DNA of 64,000 bases from Actinoplanes subtropicus. GTDB taxonomy: Bacteria > Actinomycetota > Actinomycetes > Mycobacteriales > Micromonosporaceae. The notes below the pieces were generated by a model that was not told the origin of the DNA, made no database searches, and was given only the letters and a program-made list of their open reading frames with translations. The DNA lies in assembly GCF_000721705.1 (NCBI RefSeq), contig NZ_JOJL01000039.1:1-64000 (forward strand). The letters are read 5' to 3'. Made by a program: the position numbers and the translations under genes. Of the stretch, positions 41,730 to 48,675 are shown one piece after another (the stretch's first letter is position 1; each line of letters starts with the position of its first letter).

Positions 41730-42584
41730 ATGAACAAGCAGGAACTCGGGGCGTTTCTCCGCAGCCGGCGCGAGCGGCTGCGGCCGGCGGATGTCGGCCT
41801 TCCCGCCGGCCCGCGGCGCCGCACCCCGGGGCTTCGGCGCGAGGAGGTCGCGGTGCTGGCGCACATCTCGACCGAATATTACGTACGCCTGGAGCAGGGC
41901 CGGGCGCCGCGACCGTCGGGCGAGGTCCTTGCCGGGATCGCGGACGCGCTCCGGCTCACCGCCGCCGAGTCCGACCACCTCCATCTCCTCGCGGGGACCG
42001 CGCCCAGCCGGAGCGGCCGGCACCGGCGCGATGTCCGGCCGAGCATTCTGGCCCTTCTCGACCGGCTCCCGCAGACGGCGGCGTTCGTGACGTCCGCCGC
42101 GTTCGAGGTGCTCGCCTGGAACGATCTCGCGGCGGCCCTGATGGAAGACTTCGCCCGGCTCGCCCCGCCGGAGCGCAACCTCGCCCGGAAGGCGTTCCTC
42201 CGGCCGGCGCGAGCCGACGCGACGCTCTACGGGATCTCCGACGAGGCCGAGTTCCGGCACAGCGTCGTGATGCGCCTGCGGGCCACCCTCGCCCGCTATC
42301 CGACCGATCCCCTGGTGACCGGCCTCGTCGACGAGCTGCGCGACGGCAGCCCCGAGTTCGCCCGGCTCTGGGAGCGGCACGACGTGGAGGCCGCGCCGAT
42401 GCTCCGGAAGACCTTCCGGCACCCGGCCGTCGGGGAGATCACCCTCGACTGCGACACGCTCACGCTCGCCGACCGCGACCAGCACCTCGTGCTCTACAGC
42501 GCGCCACGCGACTCCCGCGACGCCGAGACGCTGGCGCTGCTGGGCGTCCTGGGCCCGGCGAGCAGCAACACTCGATCTCCGTAG
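41730..42584 (+). CDS. XRE-family regulator with MmyB-like ligand-binding domain
   Basis: A 284-aa regulator. The N-terminal HTH is LGAFLRSRRERLRPADVGLP, then TPGLRREEVAVLAHISTEYY and RLEQGR. The MmyB-like (PAS-type) domain has LAWNDLAAALM, ERNLARKAF and HPAVGEITLDCDTL. The family usually represses a divergent SDR gene and may bind a fatty-acid-like ligand. Start ATG 41730. Paralogous to the gene at 47126. Its 3' end overlaps the degenerate minus-strand gene. Confidence 0.88.
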   Translation: MNKQELGAFLRSRRERLRPADVGLPAGPRRRTPGLRREEVAVLAHISTEYYVRLEQGRAPRPSGEVLAGIADALRLTAAESDHLHLLAGTAPSRSGRHRRDVRPSILALLDRLPQTAAFVTSAAFEVLAWNDLAAALMEDFARLAPPERNLARKAFLRPARADATLYGISDEAEFRHSVVMRLRATLARYPTDPLVTGLVDELRDGSPEFARLWERHDVEAAPMLRKTFRHPAVGEITLDCDTLTLADRDQHLVLYSAPRDSRDAETLALLGVLGPASSNTRSP

Positions 42585-43050
42585 AGCTCGACCAGCGACT
42601 CCGAAACCGCGACAAAATCACCAACCCCGATGGGCGTACGCCGGGAGGCCTGCCAACGATCCGACCACTCGTCGTCGACCCAGATCTCGGTGACCTGCTG
42701 CTCGTCGTCCGCGGCCGGATGTGCGGCCGGCAGTCCCGGCGACAGCTCGACCACCAGCGTGCGTCCGCCGGGCAGATCGTGCGCCACCTGGGTGTGCCTG
42801 TCGTCCACGCGCGAGCAGCACCCACGCGGCCGCGGCCGGCATCCCGTCGGCCAGCCACGCGTCGAGCAGCGCTCGGCCGAACGCGGCGAGGCTCGCCCGG
42901 TCGGCGTCCACCACCAGCTTCGCGGCCTCCGGATCGGCCGGGGCGACCAGCGGTTGCGCGGCCGCCGACGACTCGACGGCCACCGGCACGCCGCTGCCGC
43001 CCACCACCACGCGCCCGCTCACTATCACGTCGCCACCGGGCGCGCGGACG

Positions 43051-43290
43051 CCCGGCGCGGGGCCGCCCGGTACGGAGACGCCCGGCACGGGGACGCCCGG
43101 CACGGGGACGCCCGGCACGGGGACGCCCGGCACGGAGACGCCCGGCACGGGGACACCCGGCACGGAGACGCCCGGCACGGGGACGCCCGCCACGCCGCCG
43201 CCCGGCACGGGGACACCCGCCACGCCGCCGCCCGGCACGGGGACGCCCGCCACGCCGCCGCCCGGCACGGGGACGCCCGCCACGCCGCCC
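43051..43290. repeat. 15-bp minisatellite, array 1 (16 units)
   Basis: Sixteen head-to-tail 15-bp units with consensus CCCGGCACGGGGACG. From 43186 onward they alternate with CCCGCCACGCCGCCG, giving a 30-bp higher-order unit. On the minus strand one frame reads as VPVPG-type pentapeptides. The array lies inside the degenerate DUF4132-like gene. Confidence 0.9.
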
Positions 43291-43445
43291 GCCACGCTCC
43301 CGCCGAGCACGGGACCGTGGAGCGCTGGGTCGCCGAACGGGGAGCCGCCAGGCACAAGGGCGCGGGACGCGGGGCCGCCCGACGCGAGGGCGCCAGTGGG
43401 GGCGCCTGACGCGGGGCCGCCCGGCACGGGGACGCGGCCGACGCG

Positions 43446-43565
43446 GGGACGCCCGCCGTGGGGGCGCCTGACGCGGGGACGCCTGACGCGGGGACGCCCG
43501 ACGCGGGGACGCCCGACGCGGGGACGCCCGACGCGGGGGTGCCGGGCGTGGGGCCGCCGGATGCG
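43446..43565. repeat. 15-bp minisatellite, array 2 (8 units)
   Basis: Eight 15-bp units with consensus GGGACGCCCGACGCG; the last two are diverged. On the minus strand they encode GVPAS pentapeptides in a different frame from array 1. Unit length equals that of array 1 although the sequence differs. Confidence 0.85.
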
Positions 43566-44353
43566 AGGGCGCCCGGTGGTGGCTCCGGTGGGTCGTCCAG
43601 GCGGGAGCGGGACAGGGCGTCGAGCAACCGGATGACGTCGCCGGGCGGCATGGATTCGCCGGTGGCCAGGCGGACGGGTGGCAGCCGGTCGGGGTGGGCC
43701 CAGGTGGGCGGTTTGGTTTTGCGGGCGGGTGGCTCGTACGCAATCGGGGTCTTGATTTTGAGGAAGTTGAGGGCGTCGCAGGCGTTCTGCGGGTCCGGGC
43801 GGTCCCCTCGGTGGTGAGCTGGGTCAGCACGCGCGCGGCGGTCTCGGCGTGGCGGGTCAGCCAGAGGCGCGCCCAGGTGCGTGCCGAGCCGAGGTGTCGC
43901 AGCCAGCCCGCGACCAGCATCGCCGGCTCCGGGCCGCGAAAGGGCAGTATGAGCAGGCCCAGGCGGTCGGCGTTCTCGGCTGCCTCGGCGAGCGCGTAGG
44001 GCAGCGCGTCCAGTTCGAGCCGCGCCACCGCCACCCGGCCCAGGTCCACCTGCTGCCGCAGCCGCGGGCGGGAGACCGCGAGCAGCACCCGGGCCGGGCC
44101 CTCCGGACCCTTCGCGACCAGCCAGGACGCCTGCGGCGGGGTCAGGTCGTCGAAGTCGTCCGCGCCGGCCACCGCCGCCGGCCAGTCGGGCTGCTCCCGG
44201 CCGTGGTCGAGGGCCGCGGCCCGGGACAACCAGAGCTCCCGCTCGCCTGCGCCCAGGCCATCACGGTCTTGTCGATCACGCGGGCACCCTACCCGGGCGG
44301 CACCGTGACCGGACGACTACGCCGCAGGTGCGCACTGGTGCCCGGACCCGCCG

Positions 44354-44599
44354 ATGACCAGAGTGCCAAGGATGCCGCCCACGACCGAAGTGATGTTGCG
44401 CAGCCTCCCGCCCCAGCACCGGGAGATCATCGTGGCGACCTACTTCCACCACCGTACGACCGGGGAGGCCGCGAAGCTGCTCGGCCTGTCCCCGGCGACC
44501 GCGAAGGCCCGGCTCTACCAGGCGATGCGTGATCTGTCGCTGATGGTCGCCACGCACCGCCCCGAGCACGCGGGGCCGTATGCGACCAGCCCGCCATGA
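44354..44599 (+). CDS. Stand-alone sigma region 4-like protein
   Basis: The 81-aa product contains only an ECF sigma region 4: SLPPQHREIIVATYFHHRTT, then GEAAKLLGLSPATAKARLYQ and AMRDL. Region 2 is absent and no such sequence is found just upstream, so it is either a remnant of an ECF sigma factor or a small DNA-binding protein. Starts ATG 44354 or 44372 are possible. A methyltransferase follows 22 bp after its stop. Confidence 0.55.
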   Translation: MTRVPRMPPTTEVMLRSLPPQHREIIVATYFHHRTTGEAAKLLGLSPATAKARLYQAMRDLSLMVATHRPEHAGPYATSPP

Positions 44600-44621
44600 T
44601 GCCGGGGGTTATCGTGCAGGC

Positions 44622-45410
44622 GTGACGCGCGATCTGTTCGATGCGACCGCCATGTACGACGAGGACTACCTGCATTTCTTCGCCTCGTCGGGGAGCGGCG
44701 GCGCGCCGACCCACGGTCCCCTGGTCGGCACGGCCTACACCAGTACCTCCGCCGCCGATCTCGTCTGGCGACTGCTCGATCTCGAACCCGGGATGAGCGT
44801 CCTCGATCTGGCCTGCGGCCACGGCACCTTGGCGAACCACCTGGCGGCCCGCGGCTGCCGGGTCACCGGCCTCGACTCGTCGACGGTGTTCCTGGACCGG
44901 GCCCGCGCCGACGCGGCCGCGATGGGGGTCGAGGTCGACTATCTCGCCGGCGACATGCGCGGCCTCCCACCCTGGTCGGACCGATTCGATCGTGTGGTCA
45001 ACTGGACGACGGCCTTCGGATATTTCGACGATGCCACCAACCGCGCGGTCCTGGGCGAGATGGCCCGGGTTCTGCGGCCGGGCGGCCGGGTGGCGATCGA
45101 TCTCGACAATCTGACGAGGTTCCTGGCCTCGTACACGCCCTCGCGCGTCACGGCCACCCTGGACAACGGCGACATGCTCGTCGACCGGCACCACTTCGAT
45201 CCGCTGACCGCGCGATTCGAGGTCACCCGCACGGTCATCCGGGACGGCCGGGCCCGCGGCCTGACTTTTCTCAAGCGACTGTTCGGCTTTCCCGAGCTGC
45301 GCGACTGGTGCGAGGCCGCGGGATTCGCCGACGTCGCCGGGCATGGCGAGGACGGCAGCCCCTTGAACGCCGGCCATCACCGCATGGTGGTGACGGCGGC
45401 CCTACCGTGA
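44622..45410 (+). CDS. Class I SAM-dependent methyltransferase
   Basis: A 262-aa methyltransferase starting at GTG 44622 (MTRDLFDATAMYDEDYLHFF). Motif I is VLDLACGHGTLANHLA (about 61-76), then VTGLDSSTVFLDRAR, VNWTTAFGYFDD and VLRPGGRVAIDLDN. The C-terminal half resembles enzymes of the TylF/MycE-like and generic Methyltransf_25 groups; the substrate is unknown. The 3' end overlaps the convergent TMEM175-like gene by 9 bp. Confidence 0.82.
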   Translation: MTRDLFDATAMYDEDYLHFFASSGSGGAPTHGPLVGTAYTSTSAADLVWRLLDLEPGMSVLDLACGHGTLANHLAARGCRVTGLDSSTVFLDRARADAAAMGVEVDYLAGDMRGLPPWSDRFDRVVNWTTAFGYFDDATNRAVLGEMARVLRPGGRVAIDLDNLTRFLASYTPSRVTATLDNGDMLVDRHHFDPLTARFEVTRTVIRDGRARGLTFLKRLFGFPELRDWCEAAGFADVAGHGEDGSPLNAGHHRMVVTAALP

Positions 45411-46073
45411 CCTCCGTTTGGCACGGGCGGCGAGGACCCGGCGGCGCACGATCGCGGTCAGCACCGGCGTGACGATCCACAGGTCGTACGCCTGGCCCGA
45501 GGCGAAGAACGACACCGGGATGCTGATCAGGAAGCCGGCGGCGAGCGCGCCCACGCCCCAGTACGCGTTCGCGAAGCGGTCCGGCGGCGTGTCCGGGCGG
45601 TAGAGCCGCTGGGCCTGCACCATCGCGACCATGCCGAGGAAGATCAGCCCGCCGGCCGCCTGGATCCCGGCGTAGACGCCGAAGCGCAGCTGGAACGCGC
45701 CGTCGCCGGAGCTGAGCAGGCGGGTCGCGAACGGCGTGATCACGATCATGAGCAGCCAGGAGAGGCTGAGCACGGTCATCCCACGGCCGATCCTGGTCAC
45801 GTACCGGAAGACGCGGTGGTGCGCCGACCAGTGCCCGCCGATCACGACGAAGCTGATCAGAAAGGCCACGTACTCCTGGCGGCCCTTGGCCAGCTCCGAC
45901 CACAGCAGCGCGTTGCTCTTGAAGTTGCCCACGGGGACCCGGAGCTCGAGAGCCAGCAGCGTGATCGCGATGGCGATCACCGCGTCAGCGAAGAAGGTCA
46001 TCCGCTCGGCCGCGATCGCCGAAGGGTCCGGTTCCTCGGTCACGGTCGATGCGGTCGCGGTCGATTCGGTCAC
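45402..46073 (-). CDS. TMEM175/DUF1211-family membrane protein
   Basis: A 223-aa protein from GTG 46073. A Ser/Thr/Glu-rich N-terminal tail (TESTATASTVTEEPDPSAIA) precedes helix 1, RMTFFADAVIAIAITLLALE; FADAV stands in place of the FSDG motif. WSAHHRVFRYV matches the WxxHH helix. Predicted K+ channel subunit by family. Its start is 11 bp after the stop of the SDR gene at 46085, so the two are probably co-transcribed. Compare the paralogue at 22148. Confidence 0.75.
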   Translation of the reverse strand: MTESTATASTVTEEPDPSAIAAERMTFFADAVIAIAITLLALELRVPVGNFKSNALLWSELAKGRQEYVAFLISFVVIGGHWSAHHRVFRYVTRIGRGMTVLSLSWLLMIVITPFATRLLSSGDGAFQLRFGVYAGIQAAGGLIFLGMVAMVQAQRLYRPDTPPDRFANAYWGVGALAAGFLISIPVSFFASGQAYDLWIVTPVLTAIVRRRVLAARAKRRSR

Positions 46074-46084
46074 GGTGTCGTAGC

Positions 46085-47023
46085 CTAGGGGAACGCGCTC
46101 GCCGGGTCCGCCCGCTCCAGCAGCTCGGCGGTGGCCGCCCACAACCGCCGCTCCCGCTCGCGGTCGACGGCGACCGGGTGCACGTCGACCGGCTTCGTCT
46201 TCACCACGAACGCACCGTCGCGCAGCCGCGCCCACTTCTCGTCCACGGCCATCGCGGCCAGCAGCGGCCCCGAGCGTCGCGGCGTCGACACCCCCGGGAC
46301 GCGGCCCAGGGCGCGCCCGATCGCCTGGACCGCCGCGGGAGCGTCGCGACCGAGAGCGGTGCCCGGCATCCAGCCGGGCTCGAACACCGACACGTTGACG
46401 CCGCCGCCCGCGTGGCGTTGCAGCTCGTGGGCGTAGTAGAGGATCGCCAGCTTCGCGTTGGAGTAGGCGATGCCGGATACGCCGGCGGCGGGCCGGGCGA
46501 GCTCGATCGGGTCGGCCCACTTGGCCTCCGGTACGTGCAGCAGCCGGCGCCAGAAGTTGGCCCGGTAGGTGTTCGAGCCGACCAGCACGACCCGGGCCGG
46601 GGCGGTGAACGACCCGAGCAGGTCGCCGATGAGCCGCGCGTGCGCCAGGTAGTTGACGGCGAAGGTCAGCTCGTAGCCGTCGGCGGAGGCGCGGCGGGTG
46701 TCGGCCGACATGACGCCGGCGTTGGCGACCAGCGCCCGCAGCGGGCGTACGGTGCCGGCGGCGAGCAGGTCCCGCACGGCGGCCGCGGCGGCCCGGACGT
46801 CGGCCAGCCGCGACAGGTCGCAGGCGATCTCGTGGACCCGGGCCCCGCGGGCGCGGGCCGCCCCGGCGACCGCGGTCAGGTCCGGGCCGGCGCGGCCGAC
46901 CAGCAGCAGGTCGGCGCCTCGCGAGGCGAGAGCCAGCGTGGTGTGGCGGCCCAGGTTCCGGGTCGGGCCGGTGATCAGTACGGTTCCGGGTTCGGCGGAC
47001 CTGGAGGTGGAGGTGGAGGTCAT
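46085..47023 (-). CDS. Short-chain dehydrogenase (protochlorophyllide reductase-like SDR)
   Basis: A 312-aa SDR. The cofactor loop is TGPTRNLGRHT (about 19-29); NAGVMSADTRR and NYLAHARLIGDLL follow; catalytic Ser is in VLVGSNTYR and YSNAK holds Tyr and Lys. The extended C-terminal lid (HELQRHAGGGVNVSVFEPGW) resembles retinol-dehydrogenase/POR-like SDRs. ATG 47023. Divergent from an MmyB-like regulator; the downstream TMEM175-like gene is likely in the same transcript. Confidence 0.85.
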   Translation of the reverse strand: MTSTSTSRSAEPGTVLITGPTRNLGRHTTLALASRGADLLLVGRAGPDLTAVAGAARARGARVHEIACDLSRLADVRAAAAAVRDLLAAGTVRPLRALVANAGVMSADTRRASADGYELTFAVNYLAHARLIGDLLGSFTAPARVVLVGSNTYRANFWRRLLHVPEAKWADPIELARPAAGVSGIAYSNAKLAILYYAHELQRHAGGGVNVSVFEPGWMPGTALGRDAPAAVQAIGRALGRVPGVSTPRRSGPLLAAMAVDEKWARLRDGAFVVKTKPVDVHPVAVDRERERRLWAATAELLERADPASAFP

Positions 47024-47080
47024 GACTCCAGGCTGCGGGGCCGGCCGCGAGTCAGGCAGTAGTGCGGTTCTCCTAGGACT

Positions 47081-47092
47081 GGTAGGGCCAGG
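47081..47092. promoter_or_regulatory. GGTAG-NN-CCAGG motif, second copy
   Basis: GGTAGGGCCAGG lies 58 bp from the SDR start (47023) and 34 bp before the XRE start (47126). It differs only in its two central bases from the copy at 41674-41685, in an equivalent divergent promoter. Confidence 0.45.
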
Positions 47093-47125
47093 ACAACACC
47101 GGCGGACTCGCGCAGACTGAAGGGC

Positions 47126-47965
47126 ATGGAGGCGTGGGAGTTCGGCCGTACGGTGCGCCGCTGGCGCGACCGGGTGGCGCCGGCGGAGGTCGGCCTGCCG
47201 GTCGGGCGGCGCCGCCGGGCGAGCGGTCTGCGCCGCGAGGAGCTGGCCGCGCTCGCCGGCATCTCGGCCGACTACCTGACCCGCCTCGAGCAGGGCCGCG
47301 CCACGGCACCGTCGGCGCAGGTGGTGGAGGCTCTGGCCCGGGCGCTGCGGCTGGCCGACGCCGAGCGTGACCTGCTGCACCGGCTGGCCGGGCACGCCGC
47401 GCCGGGGCGGGAGGTGGTGCCGTCCCGGGTCGCCCCGAGCGTGCAGCGGCTGCTCGACCGGCTCGCGCACACCCCGGTGGTCGTGTACGACGCGACCTGG
47501 ACGCTGGTGCTGGCCAACGCGCCCTACGACGCGCTGATGGGCGACACGTCGGCCTGGCGCGGCCTGGAGCGCAACGCCGTCTGGCGCAACCTCGCCGGGG
47601 CGCCCACCCGGGTCGTGCACACCCCGGCCGAGCACGCCGCCCACGAGGCCCGGCTCGTCGCCGACCTGCGCCTGACCGCGTCGCGCTACCCCGCCGACCA
47701 CGCGCTGCGCCGGCTGATCGCCGAGCTGACCGGCATCCCCCGCTTCGCCGAGCTGTGGGAGGCCGAGGCGCCGCCGCCGGCCGACCCGTCGCGGCGCAAG
47801 GTCGTCGACCACCCGGCGGTCGGCCGCATCACGCTGGACTGCGACACGCTCGTGGTCGCCGTGGACGACCTGCGTATCACCGTCTACACCGCGGAGCCGG
47901 GCACCGAGGACGCGGAACGCCTCGCCCTCGCCGTCGTCCTGGGCACCCAGGCCCTCGTGGACTGA
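47126..47965 (+). CDS. XRE-family regulator with MmyB-like ligand-binding domain
   Basis: A 279-aa regulator. The HTH is FGRTVRRWRDRVAPAEVGLP, then RASGLRREELAALAGISADY and LTRLEQGR. The MmyB-like domain holds TWTLVLANAPYDALMGD, ERNAVWRNL and HPAVGRITLDCDTL. Same domain order as the regulator at 41730, and both face an SDR gene. ATG 47126. Predicted repressor of SDR 46085-47023. Confidence 0.88.
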   Translation: MEAWEFGRTVRRWRDRVAPAEVGLPVGRRRRASGLRREELAALAGISADYLTRLEQGRATAPSAQVVEALARALRLADAERDLLHRLAGHAAPGREVVPSRVAPSVQRLLDRLAHTPVVVYDATWTLVLANAPYDALMGDTSAWRGLERNAVWRNLAGAPTRVVHTPAEHAAHEARLVADLRLTASRYPADHALRRLIAELTGIPRFAELWEAEAPPPADPSRRKVVDHPAVGRITLDCDTLVVAVDDLRITVYTAEPGTEDAERLALAVVLGTQALVD

Positions 47966-48042
47966 CCCGCTGACGAGCACGAATACTGTAGGCCCGGCGT
48001 CCGGGGCGGGACCGCCGTCAGGTAGGTTATGACCACGGGTCC

Positions 48043-48058
48043 GACCGATTGCTCGGTC
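48043..48058. promoter_or_regulatory. Palindrome upstream of tetR
   Basis: GACCGA-TTGC-TCGGTC is a perfect 6-bp inverted repeat, ending 29 bp before the TetR start at 48088. The position suits autoregulation. No matching palindrome was found at the GH3 promoter. Confidence 0.5.
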
Positions 48059-48087
48059 TCGTTATCTTTCCGTGACTCGGAGGATCC

Positions 48088-48675
48088 ATGTCTGCCTCGA
48101 CGCGAGCCGACGCGTCCCGGGAGCGGGTGCTGCAGGCGGCGTTGCGAGCCATCGCGTCCAACGGGTATCGCGGGTCCGCCCTCGCCGCGATCGCCGCGGA
48201 CGCCGGGCTCACCACGGCCGGGCTGCTGCACCATTTTCCCAGCAAGGAGCATCTGCTGGTGGCGGTGCTGGCCGAGCGCGACCGGCTGGACGGTGCGCAG
48301 TTCCAGCTGGCCGGGTTCCAGGGGCTGGCGGCGCTCGACCGGCTGGCCGAGCTGGTGCAGCACAACGCAATGGTGCCGGGCCTGGTCCAGGCGTACACGG
48401 TGCTGATGGGCGAGTCGGTCGGCGAGGACCACCCGGCCCGCGAGTGGTTCCAGGACCGCTATCCCCGCCGCCGGGCCAACATCGCGGCGGCGCTGCGGGC
48501 GGGCATCGAGTCGGGCGAGATCCGGTGCGAGGTGGACTGCGACGCGGTCGCCGCCCAGGTCATCGCGATGATGGACGGCCTGCAGGTGCAGTGGGTGCTC
48601 AATCCCGACCTGGTCGACATGGTGGCGGTCTTTGCCAACTTCATCGCGGGTGTACGCCGGGCGATCGCACAATGA
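48088..48675 (+). CDS. TetR-family transcriptional regulator
   Basis: A 195-aa regulator. The HTH is VLQAALRAIASNGYRGSALA, then AIAADAGLTTAGLLHHFPSK (about 14-53). A TetR C-terminal ligand domain follows, with MMDGLQVQWVLNPDLVDM. ATG 48088 has CGGAGGA upstream. Convergent with the GH3 beta-glucosidase, overlapping it by 35 bp; actinobacterial TetR genes in this position often regulate the sugar hydrolase. Confidence 0.87.
   Translation: MSASTRADASRERVLQAALRAIASNGYRGSALAAIAADAGLTTAGLLHHFPSKEHLLVAVLAERDRLDGAQFQLAGFQGLAALDRLAELVQHNAMVPGLVQAYTVLMGESVGEDHPAREWFQDRYPRRRANIAAALRAGIESGEIRCEVDCDAVAAQVIAMMDGLQVQWVLNPDLVDMVAVFANFIAGVRRAIAQ

Larger units (their letters stand above)
42494..44229 (-). pseudogene. 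DUF4132-like HEAT-type protein, broken by several frameshifts
   Basis: Read on the minus strand, protein-like sequence passes through three or four frames. From TTG 44229: LSRAAALDHGREQPDWPAAV, LTPPQASWLVAKGPEGPARV, to LTQLTTEG. Then, after one missing G near 43805: DRPDPQNACDALNFLKIKT, PTWAHPDRLPPVRLATGESM and DVIRLLDAL. Then come pentapeptide repeats, a third frame with KLVVDADRASLAAFGRALLD and AWLADGMPAAAAWVLLA, and a fourth with VTEIWVDDEWSDRWQ to 42494. The LPPVRL and SLAAFGRALLDAWL segments resemble DUF4132 proteins. Not functional as given; intactness depends on the read accuracy. Confidence 0.5.

Noticed and set aside
39776..43471. A 1231-codon open frame on the plus strand
   Set aside because: It is Arg/Pro-rich throughout, shadows the lectin-like and XRE genes in another frame, and owes its length to high GC and the 15-bp repeats.
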